Shown: positions 38,183 through 47,158 of the stretch, in pieces
How the letters are laid out: each line of letters begins with the position of its first letter
Numbering within the stretch: position 1 is the stretch's first letter
Assembly (NCBI RefSeq): GCF_000428745.1
Contig: NZ_KE386795.1
Span: forward strand, 208,692 to 272,691
Source of the DNA: Veillonella magna DSM 19857
Lineage (GTDB): Bacteria; Bacillota; Negativicutes; Veillonellales; Veillonellaceae
DNA length: 64,000 bases
Reading direction: 5' to 3'
The notes under the pieces: generated by a model
What the model saw: only the letters and a program-made list of their open reading frames with translations
What the model was told of the DNA's origin: nothing
The model's database searches: none
Position numbers and translations under genes: made by a program

Positions 38183-39520
38183 TTACTGGTGACCGGCACC
38201 TCTATCCTGTAATAGCTGTAAGAGTCGTTGATGTTTAGCACGATCCAGATAACGACTGGCCAGAATATGCGGAATAGATACGCCGATAGCAATACAAATA
38301 ATAGTTGTTATTCCGGTTACACCGCTACGTAGTGCATGAAGAAGACTTTCAGTATCCAATGTGTTAATCGTAACAATTCCAAAAAGGAAACGATACAGTA
38401 ATACGCCGGGAATCAAAGGGATCACCGAGGGAATGGAAAGTACTGGTGCAGCGGTTCGGAAGTAGCGACTTGCTTTCAAAGCACATATGCTGATAATAGC
38501 AGTAGCTAGAAAGGTAGCACCGGGAAGAGAAAATCCTAAGTACACCAGTAGGGTGTTGCGTATGGCTACGGCAATAAGTCCTCCAATGCCCACCAATGGT
38601 AAAAGACGGTACGGAATATTAAAAATAATAGAAAATCCTATGGCACCAACCACAGAAGCTGCTAACTGTAAAGGATATAGTTGACCGGGAAGAATACTCA
38701 GGCTGGTAAAATTGGACAGGCGATCAAAATATAATGCCATCGTTATACCGACTGTCATGCTGCCGACGATAAGAAAGGTATTCATAGCTCTTGTCATACC
38801 GGCCATGATATGATTGTTTATCATGTCATCTACCGCATTAATGAGGGGAACACCAGGAATCATGAATAAGGTACAGCTTATCATGGCGTAAATCATGGCA
38901 TCGGAAGCAAACAGTGTGTGCAGTAGATAGGCGGATGTGGTAGCAGCGAAGGCAGCAGCCATGATACTGATATAAATATTGACTTCCCAGCGATTACAGA
39001 GTGTACGAACAAAAAATCCTATGATTGCACATAAGGTTGTAACCCACGCAGAAAGAATAGTACCACCGAAGAGCAAAGCAAATGCGCCACAGGCAAAACC
39101 GGCAGCTATGTTAAGGAGACCATGAGGATAACGTGGCGGTGTTTCGGCAATGGTTCGTAAACGTTTTTCAAATTCATCTAAGGTAAACGATTGCTCCAGC
39201 GCTTTCCAAGTTAGCTTACTCAGTACGGAAAGCGTTGTCATATTTACTCCGTGATGTAATGTTTTTCTAAAAACCGTGTAGGCATGTGAGTCATCGGAAA
39301 TATTCAACATAATCGTGGTATATGAAATATGAACATGCACTAAATTTTCATCAATACCCATATAGGCGGCAGCGCGTAGTATATCACGTAAAATCTGATT
39401 GGTGTTGGCGCCGTTCTCCATAAGAAGTTGACCCAGTAGAAGCAGGAGATCCATTTTTCGACGGATGTCGTCAAACGGCGTTTCTAGCAGGGTCAACTCT
39501 TTTTTTGTATATACATTCAT
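38183..39520 (-). CDS. ThrE-family threonine/serine exporter
   Basis: A 445-residue membrane protein of the ThrE family (DUF1212 plus ThrE_2), with a soluble N-terminal part (about residues 1-130, including LLLLGQLLMENGANTNQI) followed by about ten membrane helices in two sets. The second set includes the ALKASRYFRTAAPVLSIPSV and LIPGVLLYR landmarks. Both halves are fused in one chain, whereas many Firmicutes split them. The likely substrates, threonine or serine, are inferred from the family. I chose the ATG at 39520 with AAAGGAC upstream; a longer frame through the 22-bp repeats is rejected. Confidence 0.83.
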   Translation of the reverse strand: MNVYTKKELTLLETPFDDIRRKMDLLLLLGQLLMENGANTNQILRDILRAAAYMGIDENLVHVHISYTTIMLNISDDSHAYTVFRKTLHHGVNMTTLSVLSKLTWKALEQSFTLDEFEKRLRTIAETPPRYPHGLLNIAAGFACGAFALLFGGTILSAWVTTLCAIIGFFVRTLCNRWEVNIYISIMAAAFAATTSAYLLHTLFASDAMIYAMISCTLFMIPGVPLINAVDDMINNHIMAGMTRAMNTFLIVGSMTVGITMALYFDRLSNFTSLSILPGQLYPLQLAASVVGAIGFSIIFNIPYRLLPLVGIGGLIAVAIRNTLLVYLGFSLPGATFLATAIISICALKASRYFRTAAPVLSIPSVIPLIPGVLLYRFLFGIVTINTLDTESLLHALRSGVTGITTIICIAIGVSIPHILASRYLDRAKHQRLLQLLQDRGAGHQ

Positions 39521-39647
39521 TACATACTGTCCTTTCTCTTTATTATCGTTTCTAAAGTATAGCATGATTAAGAGTTGGGCAAAAGAGCATTCCTTTTGTA
39601 AAAGAGAGGAGGCCGAAGATAATACCGTTATGGTGTGACAGATTATG

Positions 39648-39757
39648 AGGTGGTGTGTAGTGGTATATAAGGTGATATGTAGTGGTGCATGAGGTGGTAT
39701 GCAGTGGTACATGAGGTGGTATGCAGTGGTACATAAGGTGGTGGAAAGTGGTGCCCA
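39648..39757. repeat. Minisatellite, 5 x 22 bp, upstream of mraZ
   Basis: Five head-to-tail copies of a 22-bp unit, consensus AGGTGGTATGCAGTGGTACATG; the middle copies are nearly identical and the outer ones diverged. Each unit holds two TGGT motifs, so TGGT recurs alternately every 10 and 12 bp. It lies in the 444-bp intergenic region between the divergent exporter and mraZ genes. The stretch between it and the mraZ promoter is AT-rich and holds no other gene. Confidence 0.9.
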
Positions 39758-39886
39758 GTAGGCAAGCTGATGTTATAGAAACGAAAAAATGAACAATTAT
39801 ATAGAACTAATATATTATAAAATAGTATGAATACAATAAGAAATTACATTAAATTTCAGAAAAATTTACAAATTAGGCTATATTTA

Positions 39887-39915
39887 TTGTGATAAGTGGG
39901 GGATTGTGGTAGAAT
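39887..39915 (+). promoter_or_regulatory. Promoter of the dcw cluster
   Basis: TTGTGA (39887-39892), 17-bp spacer, TAGAAT (39910-39915), with an extended -10 TGG before it. It is about 50 bp upstream of the mraZ ATG. Confidence 0.6.
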
Positions 39916-39930
39916 TTACCATATAGTGGG
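39897..39930 (+). promoter_or_regulatory. Possible MraZ boxes over the mraZ promoter
   Basis: TGGG (39897), TGGT (39907) and TGGG (39927) lie on a 10-bp grid over and just after the -10 element. MraZ in E. coli binds TGGGN repeats with a 10-bp period at its own promoter, so autoregulation is plausible here. Confidence 0.4.
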
Positions 39931-39964
39931 TGTGAAGAACAAGGATGGAAGGAGGCGAGACAAC

Positions 39965-40396
39965 ATGTTCATGGGTGAGTTTTCACATACGATTGATACA
40001 AAGGGTCGTTTGATTATCCCTGCAAAGATGCGTGAGCAATTGGGAGAGACTTGTGTTATCACTCGTGGATTTGATTCTTGTCTGGCCGTATACACCTTGG
40101 AAAAATTTGAAGATATGCGGGCGCGGTTAGCAAAGCTGTCCGATACCAAAAGCGGCGTACGCGCATTGAAACGCCTTTTATTCGGACGCGCTGCGGAATT
40201 GGATTTTGACAAGCAGGGCCGTGTTCTCATTCCCAATTCGTTGCGCACCTATGCCATGTTGAAAAAAGATGCTGTTGTAGTCGGTACCAGTGATCATATT
40301 GAAATCTGGAGCCGAGAACAATGGGATCGGTATAACGATGAAGTCGGGGGCAATTTAGAAGCGTTAGTTGAAGAGTTTGATGATATTATGCTGTAG
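39965..40396 (+). CDS. mraZ: MraZ, dcw transcriptional regulator
   Basis: DNA-binding regulator that heads division and cell-wall clusters. The 143-residue protein has two SpoVT-AbrB-like swapped-hairpin units, SHTIDTKGRLIIPAKMR and LDFDKQGRVLIPNSLR, as in all MraZ. I chose the ATG at 39965 after AAGGAGG; earlier in-frame starts would lie in the promoter. In E. coli it represses its own operon. Next gene: rsmH after 13 bp. Confidence 0.95.
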   Translation: MFMGEFSHTIDTKGRLIIPAKMREQLGETCVITRGFDSCLAVYTLEKFEDMRARLAKLSDTKSGVRALKRLLFGRAAELDFDKQGRVLIPNSLRTYAMLKKDAVVVGTSDHIEIWSREQWDRYNDEVGGNLEALVEEFDDIML

Positions 40397-40409
40397 AAAG
40401 GGGTCTTGT

Positions 40410-41342
40410 ATGGAATTTCAGCACGTAAGCGTTTTATTGGAAGAAACAGTGACGGCTGTCTTAACAGATCCCGATGGCATTTATGTGGATTGCACGCTGG
40501 GCGGTGCAGGTCATTCGCATGCGTTGGGAGAACGCCTTAGCGAAAAAGGTCTGTTAATCGGATTCGACCAAGATGAAGTAGCGTTAGAAGTAGCTAAGAA
40601 GCGACTGTCCGATTTACCATGTCGGGTTATGACGATTCCCAGCAATTTTCGGTATCTTAAAAAGGAATTGGCTGAGCGGGGAATTGATGCCGTCAATGGT
40701 ATTATTTTTGACTTAGGTGTATCCAGTTATCAGTTGGATACGGCAGAGCGTGGATTCTCATATATGAACGATGGACCGTTGGATATGCGCATGGATCAGC
40801 ATAATCAGCTATCGGCGGAGGCTGTAGTCAATGACTATGATGCAGAGGAACTGGTTCGAATTATCAAAGAGTACGGTGAAGAGCGATGGGCTAAACGCAT
40901 TGTAGAATTTATCGTAGATGCTCGGCAAGAAGAACGTATTACGACGACGGGGCAATTGGTATCCATTATAAAAAAGGCAATCCCGGCCAAGGCACGTCAG
41001 GATGGGCCGCATCCTGCGAAGCGCACCTTTCAGGCTATCCGCATCGAAGTTAACCAGGAGCTGTCGATTTTGCACGATACCTTTGTGGATGCAGCGGAAT
41101 TACTTACACCCGGCGGTCGTATGGGGGTTATCACCTTCCACTCGTTGGAAGACCGAATTACAAAACAAACATTTAAAGAATTAAGTACAGGATGTATTTG
41201 CCCGCCGGAATTGCCGGTGTGTGTATGCCATCATGTAGCAACAGTGAAAGCAAGAAATAAGGCAATAGAGCCCAGTGTGGAAGAGATAGAGCGTAATCCG
41301 CGTTCGCGCAGTGCCAAGCTTCGTGTAGCGGAAAAGTTATGA
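40410..41342 (+). CDS. rsmH: RsmH, 16S rRNA m4C1402 methyltransferase
   Basis: Methylates N4 of C1402 in 16S rRNA. The 310-residue protein starts FQHVSVLLEETV, then has the SAM motif VDCTLGGAGHS, an NGIIFDLGVSSYQLD segment, an RTFQAIRIEVN block, and VITFHSLEDRI, all family hallmarks. I chose the ATG at 40410 after AAAGGGG. Its place between mraZ and ftsL is the standard order. Confidence 0.96.
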   Translation: MEFQHVSVLLEETVTAVLTDPDGIYVDCTLGGAGHSHALGERLSEKGLLIGFDQDEVALEVAKKRLSDLPCRVMTIPSNFRYLKKELAERGIDAVNGIIFDLGVSSYQLDTAERGFSYMNDGPLDMRMDQHNQLSAEAVVNDYDAEELVRIIKEYGEERWAKRIVEFIVDARQEERITTTGQLVSIIKKAIPAKARQDGPHPAKRTFQAIRIEVNQELSILHDTFVDAAELLTPGGRMGVITFHSLEDRITKQTFKELSTGCICPPELPVCVCHHVATVKARNKAIEPSVEEIERNPRSRSAKLRVAEKL

Positions 41343-41360
41343 TAGACGGGAGAGGATAAC

Positions 41361-41768
41361 ATGTTGGTAGAAAAGGCAGCCTGGAAGATGAATTCGGCAC
41401 AGCCCTATGTCGGTGACGTACAAAAAGTCAGGCGCCGGGGTGGCTCTTTTCTGAGCATGTCTCCGGAGATGAAAGGGATATGCATAGTTGTCGGAATGAT
41501 AGTGCTTTGTGTTATAATGTTACTGTTCATGCAGTCGATGAAAGCACGTACCGGTTATGAAGTTGTTCGTATGCAGCAAGAAGTTGTACAACTGACCAAA
41601 GCCAATGATGAATTAAATTTAGAAGTGGCAGAACTTAAATCGCCGACGCGTATACAAAAAATCGCGCAGGACAAATTAGGGATGGTATTACCGGACGCTT
41701 TCGTGTACAATAGCAAAGGTACTACGGTAGAACGTGACGTACAAGTAACGAAGCGTATTGTAGATTAA
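41361..41768 (+). CDS. ftsL: FtsL-like cell division protein
   Basis: A 135-residue bitopic protein: a basic cytoplasmic tail, one membrane helix (about 39-57), then a coiled coil (about 68-95) and a short C-terminal part with LKSPTRIQKIAQDKLGM, the usual FtsL/septum-formation-initiator pattern. It would form a complex with FtsQ and FtsB in the septal peptidoglycan machine. The identification rests on topology and position, since FtsL sequences diverge widely. A strong hairpin follows, and ftsI, expected next, is missing. Confidence 0.82.
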   Translation: MLVEKAAWKMNSAQPYVGDVQKVRRRGGSFLSMSPEMKGICIVVGMIVLCVIMLLFMQSMKARTGYEVVRMQQEVVQLTKANDELNLEVAELKSPTRIQKIAQDKLGMVLPDAFVYNSKGTTVERDVQVTKRIVD

Positions 41769-41779
41769 TCTATGGTATA

Positions 41780-41801
41780 GAGCAGCCCTCAAGGGCTGCT
41801 C
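41780..41801 (+). terminator. Intercistronic hairpin between ftsL and murE
   Basis: Perfect 9-bp stem GAGCAGCCC / GGGCTGCTC with a TCAA tetraloop, 11 bp after the ftsL stop. No T-run follows, so partial attenuation or mRNA processing is more likely than full termination. Confidence 0.5.
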
Positions 41802-41828
41802 TCCTTGTTTGAAGTGGAGGTTTTACTG

Positions 41829-43313
41829 GTGAAGACGGTAAACGAAGTATATAACAGTATCACAAATGCCACCCTGACGGGCAACGGTGACATACAAATT
41901 ACCGGCATTACTGCGGATTCTCGCGAAGTAAAAAAAGGAAGTTTATTTATTTGCTTAGTGGGGGCTCACGTAAACGGACATAACTATATTGATAAGGCGG
42001 TACAAGCAGGAGCGGCAGCCGTCTTGGTATCCGAAGATGTGAAGGTGCCTACGGAAGTAGCGGTTATTCGTGTCGACGATACGAGAAAGGCAATGCAAGA
42101 GTGCGTGCCTTATTTTTATGAATATCCGGCGAATAAAATGCGGATGATAGGTGTAACAGGAACGAATGGTAAAACGACAACAACGCATATTATCGGACAT
42201 ATTTTGCGTAAACAAGGATATAAGGTAGGTATTATCGGAACGGTACATGTGCTCATCGGAGATAAAACGTATCCTATTCATAACACGACACCGGATGTAG
42301 TCGATTTACAGCATATACTGGCACAGATGGTAGAAGAAGGGGTAACACATTGTGTAATGGAAGTATCTTCTCATGCTTTGGCATTAGGACGTACGGCCGG
42401 TGTAGAATACGATACGGCAGTATTCACTAATTTGACGCAGGATCACCTGGACTTCCATCATACCTTTGAAAATTACTTGGCAGCTAAATGTAAGCTTTTT
42501 GAACAGGTAAGTGCCACCAATCAGCATAAAGGGAAAAAAGGTGCCGTTATTAATATTGACGATCCTTACGGAAAACGTGTTATGGAAAAGAACTCGGCGC
42601 CGCTGATTACCTATGGTACGGAAGGTAGAGGTTCGCTGGAAGCTTCTCATTTGACGATTACAGCTAAGACGTCGGCGTACGATATAGTATGGGATGGTAC
42701 TACGTATCATAATCATATGCGTATTACAGGCTTGTTTAATGTATATAATACATTGGCGGCAGTAGGTGCTTGTCTCAACGAAGGCATAGGTATGGATGCT
42801 ATTATTCAGGCATTGAGTGATTTTACAGCTGTGCCGGGACGATTTGAGCTTATCGAAGAAGGACAACCTTTCGCAGTGGTAGTGGATTACGCACATACAC
42901 CGGATGGATTGGAAAATATATTACAAACAGCCAAGAAGATTGTTGAACATAGAATTTTGGTTGTCTTTGGTTGCGGCGGTGACCGCGATGCAACAAAGCG
43001 ACCGATTATGGGACGTATTGCTGCACAATACGGTGATGTTGTATTTGTTACCTCGGATAATCCGCGTACAGAAGATCCGGTACAGATTGTAAAGGATGTA
43101 GAGGTAGGTGTAAAAGAAGGCCTTCGTGATGGCGTACGCTACGAGGTTATCGTCGACAGAGCAGAGGCTATTCACAAGGCAATTGCCCAAGCACAGGCCG
43201 GTGATGTTGTTATTATTGCCGGCAAAGGACATGAAGATTATCAGATTTTGAAGGATAAAACAATACATTTCGATGACCGCGAAGTTGCTCGAGATGCTCT
43301 TAAGGAGAGATAA
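41829..43313 (+). CDS. murE: MurE, meso-DAP-adding ligase
   Basis: Adds the third stem-peptide residue to UDP-MurNAc-L-Ala-D-Glu. The 494-residue protein has the Mur ATP loop GVTGTNGKTTTTH, the EVSSHALALGR block, and VFVTSDNPRTEDP. The DNPR motif is the established marker for meso-diaminopimelate rather than lysine, consistent with a diderm cell wall. I chose the GTG at 41829, 8 bp after GTGGAGG. murF starts 2 bp after the stop. Confidence 0.95.
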   Translation: MKTVNEVYNSITNATLTGNGDIQITGITADSREVKKGSLFICLVGAHVNGHNYIDKAVQAGAAAVLVSEDVKVPTEVAVIRVDDTRKAMQECVPYFYEYPANKMRMIGVTGTNGKTTTTHIIGHILRKQGYKVGIIGTVHVLIGDKTYPIHNTTPDVVDLQHILAQMVEEGVTHCVMEVSSHALALGRTAGVEYDTAVFTNLTQDHLDFHHTFENYLAAKCKLFEQVSATNQHKGKKGAVINIDDPYGKRVMEKNSAPLITYGTEGRGSLEASHLTITAKTSAYDIVWDGTTYHNHMRITGLFNVYNTLAAVGACLNEGIGMDAIIQALSDFTAVPGRFELIEEGQPFAVVVDYAHTPDGLENILQTAKKIVEHRILVVFGCGGDRDATKRPIMGRIAAQYGDVVFVTSDNPRTEDPVQIVKDVEVGVKEGLRDGVRYEVIVDRAEAIHKAIAQAQAGDVVIIAGKGHEDYQILKDKTIHFDDREVARDALKER

Positions 43314-43315
43314 TC

Positions 43316-44680
43316 ATGGCTGAATTTACATTGCAGGAAGTCATTGAAGCTACCGGAGGAAATTATTCGGGAACAGCAGGAAATGATACGATGTTTACGC
43401 ATATTTCAACGGACACTCGAGCTATTGAGGCCGGTAATTTATTTGTGGCATTAAAAGGCGACACCTTTGATGGTCATGATTTTTTAAAGACTGCCAGAGA
43501 AAAAGGGGCTATCGGTGCCATTGTTGATCATGGACGAGGCATAGATGGTCTCGTTTGTATCGAAGTCGATTCCACGCTGCAAGCATACCAGGATCTTGCT
43601 CGGTATCATCGGCGTCGTTTTACGATACCGGTAGTTGCTGTAACCGGTTCGTCGGGAAAAACAACAACAAAGGAAATGATTGCTGCTGTGTTGGCAACAA
43701 AGTATGCTGTTTTAAAGACTGAAAAAAACTTTAATAATGAAATTGGTTTGCCTAAAACATTATTACAGCTTACTGATGAGCATGAAGCATGCGTAGTAGA
43801 AATGGGTATGCGTGGTTTGGGGCAAATTAAAGAGCTGGCTGATATTGCGGAACCTACGATAGGGGTCATTACCAATGTGGGAACCAGTCATATTGAACTG
43901 TTAGGCTCACAGGAGGCCATTGCTCAAGCGAAAGGTGAATTAATCCAAGCCATTAAAGAGGATGGTACTGCGATTCTTAATGGTGATGATAATTTCGTTA
44001 AAGCTATGGACAGCCTTACTGCGGGGAAAACGATTTATTATGGTATACACCGGCCGGCTACGGTGCAGGGTGTCCAATTAAAATATCGGAAGGACGGGAT
44101 AGGATTTACTTGTCGGTGTTTTGATGAAGTATTTCCGGTAACCTTACCGATGATTGGGGAACACAATGTATACGATGCATTAGCGGCAATTACCGTAGGA
44201 CGTGTTCTCGGTGTGCCATCGGCAAAGATTGCCAAAGGGTTGGCAGCGTTTGCCGGTACACCGATGCGTCAGGAAATCGTATCTTTCCCGGATTTTGTTA
44301 TTTTGAATGATGCGTATAATGCAAATCCGGCATCGATGGCAGAGTCGATTAGAGCATTAGGCCAGCTGGAAGGTAAACGAAAAATTGCTATGCTAGGCGA
44401 TATGTTGGAACTTGGTGGATACACCAAGGAAAGTCACCGTGAGGTAGGAAGCTTACTGGCAGAAGAAGGGTATAGCGCAGTCTTTACCTTTGGTGAAGCA
44501 GCAAAATACATAGCAAAAGCAGCTAAGGAAGCCGGTGTGCCAATTGTTAAGCCATGTACCAGTCATATGGAAATGGCTAATGAATATTTGGAAATGGCCG
44601 TAAAGGGCGATGTTATTTTGGTAAAAGGCTCGCGCGGCCTGCGGATGGAACGGGTAGTACAGGAACTAAAAGAACGGTAA
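43316..44680 (+). CDS. murF: MurF, D-Ala-D-Ala-adding ligase
   Basis: Adds D-Ala-D-Ala to the UDP-MurNAc tripeptide. The 454-residue sequence has the MurF-type ATP loop VTGSSGKTTTKE, the NFNNEIGLP block, EMGMRGLGQI, and LNDAYNANPASM, which separates it from MurE, MurC and MurD. It begins 2 bp after murE with AAGGAGAG just inside the murE end, so the two are likely coupled. A 110-bp gap follows. Confidence 0.95.
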   Translation: MAEFTLQEVIEATGGNYSGTAGNDTMFTHISTDTRAIEAGNLFVALKGDTFDGHDFLKTAREKGAIGAIVDHGRGIDGLVCIEVDSTLQAYQDLARYHRRRFTIPVVAVTGSSGKTTTKEMIAAVLATKYAVLKTEKNFNNEIGLPKTLLQLTDEHEACVVEMGMRGLGQIKELADIAEPTIGVITNVGTSHIELLGSQEAIAQAKGELIQAIKEDGTAILNGDDNFVKAMDSLTAGKTIYYGIHRPATVQGVQLKYRKDGIGFTCRCFDEVFPVTLPMIGEHNVYDALAAITVGRVLGVPSAKIAKGLAAFAGTPMRQEIVSFPDFVILNDAYNANPASMAESIRALGQLEGKRKIAMLGDMLELGGYTKESHREVGSLLAEEGYSAVFTFGEAAKYIAKAAKEAGVPIVKPCTSHMEMANEYLEMAVKGDVILVKGSRGLRMERVVQELKER

Positions 44681-44686
44681 AATATA

Positions 44687-44766
44687 TTGCATTGTAATCG
44701 GTTATGTACTACTATATATAGCGGTGCTTTTTCGTGGCATCATGGCTATCACTATGTTCAATGCAA
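44687..44766. promoter_or_regulatory. Inverted repeat and possible promoter before mraY
   Basis: Perfect 8-bp inverted repeats TTGCATTG (44687-44694) and CAATGCAA (44759-44766) enclose a possible promoter, TTGTAA (44692-44697), 17 bp, TATATA (44715-44720). The arrangement may be an internal promoter with an operator, or a weak RNA stem in the murF-mraY gap. Confidence 0.35.
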
Positions 44767-44790
44767 GAATAAGGGAGCGAACCTGATAAA

Positions 44791-45759
44791 ATGATTTTAC
44801 AATTGATATATACGTTTATTTTTACATTAGTTGTTACGGTAGTGCTGGGACATTTTGGCATTCCTATGTTGCGACGATTACATGCACAGCAAAGTATACG
44901 TGAGGAAGGTCCGAAAAATCATCAAGCAAAGGCGGGGACCCCAACTATGGGCGGGCTTTTTATGATGCTGGCTCTCATCATTGGTGTGCTATTCATGGCT
45001 CCGTTGAGTATCACAACAGGAATTTTGTTGTTTCTGACATTGGGTCATGCACTCTTAGGTTTTAGTGATGATTTTATTAAGGCTGTTAAAAAACGTAATC
45101 TGGGGTTGACAGCTAAGCAAAAATTGGCAGGTCAGTTGGTGATGGCAGCTATTTTTTGTTACATTGCAACAGAATATATAACTCTGCCTACGACAGTATG
45201 GATTCCTTTTGTTGATACTACCGTAGATATCGGTGCGTTCTATTACTTCTTAGTATTTATCGTTATTGTAGGGACGACGAATGCAGTTAATTTAACGGAT
45301 GGGCTTGATGGCTTGGCAGCCGGCACAGGTGCGGTTGCGGCAATTTCTTATGCGGTTATCGGCTTATTGGCAGGACTGCCCAGCGTAGCTTTCTATGGTG
45401 TAGCACTCTGCGGTGCCGCCTTAGGATTTTTGTATTACAATATGAATCCTGCAAAAGTGTTTATGGGCGATACCGGATCGTTGGCACTGGGCGGTGCGTT
45501 TGCCGGCATGGCTATTATGACAAAAACAGAGTTATTACTTGTGATTATCGGGGGCATTTTCGTTATGGAAGCGCTTTCGGTTATTATACAGGTGGCTTCT
45601 TTTAAAACGCGGGGTGTTCGTGTCTTTAAGATGAGCCCGATTCACCACCATTTTGAATTATCCGGATGGGGTGAGCAAAAGGTAGTAACACGTTTTTGGT
45701 TGGGCGGATGCATATGCGCGATTATAGGATTGGCTGTGTACATCGTGCAATGTCAATAA
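44791..45759 (+). CDS. mraY: MraY, lipid I synthase
   Basis: Transfers phospho-MurNAc-pentapeptide to undecaprenyl phosphate, making lipid I. The 322-residue membrane protein has about ten helices and the conserved loops: AGTPTMGG, FSDDFIKAVKKRNLGL with the DD pair, NLTDGLDGLA, FMGDTGSLALGG, and SPIHHHFELSGW near the end. The ribosome site AAGGGAG is 13 bp before the ATG, a long spacing. No better start is seen. Confidence 0.96.
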   Translation: MILQLIYTFIFTLVVTVVLGHFGIPMLRRLHAQQSIREEGPKNHQAKAGTPTMGGLFMMLALIIGVLFMAPLSITTGILLFLTLGHALLGFSDDFIKAVKKRNLGLTAKQKLAGQLVMAAIFCYIATEYITLPTTVWIPFVDTTVDIGAFYYFLVFIVIVGTTNAVNLTDGLDGLAAGTGAVAAISYAVIGLLAGLPSVAFYGVALCGAALGFLYYNMNPAKVFMGDTGSLALGGAFAGMAIMTKTELLLVIIGGIFVMEALSVIIQVASFKTRGVRVFKMSPIHHHFELSGWGEQKVVTRFWLGGCICAIIGLAVYIVQCQ

Positions 45760-45784
45760 AGTCATTAGCTGAGCAGGTGAAATT

Positions 45785-47158
45785 ATGGAATATAAAGGTA
45801 CACATATTTTAGTATTGGGGGCCGGTGTCAGCGGCATTGGCGTGGCACATATTGTGGCCGGATTGGGAGCTCATGTAGTTTTAAACGACTATAAGCAAGT
45901 TTCCTTTGATAAAAAAACGGAACACCTTTTGGAAGAATCCGGTGTTGAGGTCATTACAGGCCGTCAGGATTTTTCATTACTGGATGGAGTAGAGCGTATC
46001 ATCGTTTCTCCGGGAATTGCGTTGACAATTCCTATTTTGGAAGAGGCGAAGCGTCGCCATATAGAAATTGTTGGCGAGGTGGAACTGGCCTATGAAATTT
46101 CCAAGGCTCCCATATTGGCCGTAACAGGAACTAACGGTAAGACAACGACGACTACATTGTTGGCTGAGGTAGTAAAAGCAGCAGGCAAGCCGGTATTTGT
46201 CGGTGGCAATATTGGTCTGTCTCTCAGTGAGGCTGCCCATAAGGCAACGGAGGACGGGTATGTGGTAGCGGAATTATCCAGTTATCAGTTGGAAAGCAGT
46301 GTCACTTTCCGGCCTAAAGGTGGCATCATGCTAAATATTACGCCGGATCATCTGCAGCGACATAAGACAATGGAAGCCTATCAATATGCGAAGGAAGCTA
46401 TTTTCCGTCGACAACGGGCCGACGATTTTATGGTTTTGAATATAGATGATCCTATAGTAGCCGATATGGCCATGCGTGTACCTGGCAAAGTCCTCTCAAT
46501 CAGTCAACAGCGGCGCGTAACAGACGGTGCATTTTTTGAAGACGGCGTATGTTATGCCGTACAAAACGGCAAACCGGATCCGGTAGTCACTGTAAAAGAG
46601 ATTCATATTCCGGGAGCCCATAATGTAGAAAATATTTTAGCGGTTGTTGCCCTGTCCTATGCACTAGGCTTTTCTAAAGCGAGCATTGCATTAGCCATCG
46701 ACAGTTTTAATGGGGTGGAACATCGTATAGAAAAAGTAACGACCTATAAAGGTGTTACGTACTATAATGATTCAAAAGCTACAAATACCGATTCGGCTAT
46801 AAAGGCATTAGATGCATTTCATCAGCCGGTGATTCTGTTGGCAGGTGGTCATGATAAGATGACTCCGCTGGAAGACTTTATGGCTAAGGTAAAATCGAAT
46901 ACAAAAGCCGTAATTTTCATGGGTGAAGCAGCCAATCGATTTACACAAGCCGCTATAACAGCAGGCGTAACGAATATATACCGGGCCGACTCTATGGAAG
47001 AAGCAGTTACTATGGGGGCTGATTTGGCTACGGAAGGAGATGTGGTACTGCTGTCGCCGGCATGCTCCAGTTTTGATTGGTATCATTGCTTTGAAGAACG
47101 AGGCGACGATTTTAAGCAATGTGTACATGAAATGGCAAAAAAGGGGGCTACGGAATGA
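45785..47158 (+). CDS. murD: MurD, D-glutamate-adding ligase
   Basis: Adds D-Glu to UDP-MurNAc-L-Ala. The 457-residue protein has an N-terminal VLGAGVSGIGVA nucleotide-binding segment, the ATP loop VTGTNGKTTTTTLL, the YNDSKATNTDSA block typical of MurD, and a C-terminal LLSPACSSFDWY motif. ftsW usually follows murD, but here the end overlaps murG by 4 bp and ftsW is absent. Confidence 0.95.
   Translation: MEYKGTHILVLGAGVSGIGVAHIVAGLGAHVVLNDYKQVSFDKKTEHLLEESGVEVITGRQDFSLLDGVERIIVSPGIALTIPILEEAKRRHIEIVGEVELAYEISKAPILAVTGTNGKTTTTTLLAEVVKAAGKPVFVGGNIGLSLSEAAHKATEDGYVVAELSSYQLESSVTFRPKGGIMLNITPDHLQRHKTMEAYQYAKEAIFRRQRADDFMVLNIDDPIVADMAMRVPGKVLSISQQRRVTDGAFFEDGVCYAVQNGKPDPVVTVKEIHIPGAHNVENILAVVALSYALGFSKASIALAIDSFNGVEHRIEKVTTYKGVTYYNDSKATNTDSAIKALDAFHQPVILLAGGHDKMTPLEDFMAKVKSNTKAVIFMGEAANRFTQAAITAGVTNIYRADSMEEAVTMGADLATEGDVVLLSPACSSFDWYHCFEERGDDFKQCVHEMAKKGATE

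Noticed and set aside
39521-39712. N-terminal extension of the ThrE-family exporter through the 22-bp repeats
   Set aside because: The extra residues are a His/Thr/Tyr-rich translation of the minisatellite, and a good ribosome site precedes the ATG at 39520.
39648-39757. CRISPR-like array
   Set aside because: The 22-bp units are head to tail with no unique spacers and no cas genes nearby; the same holds for the 15-bp repeats.
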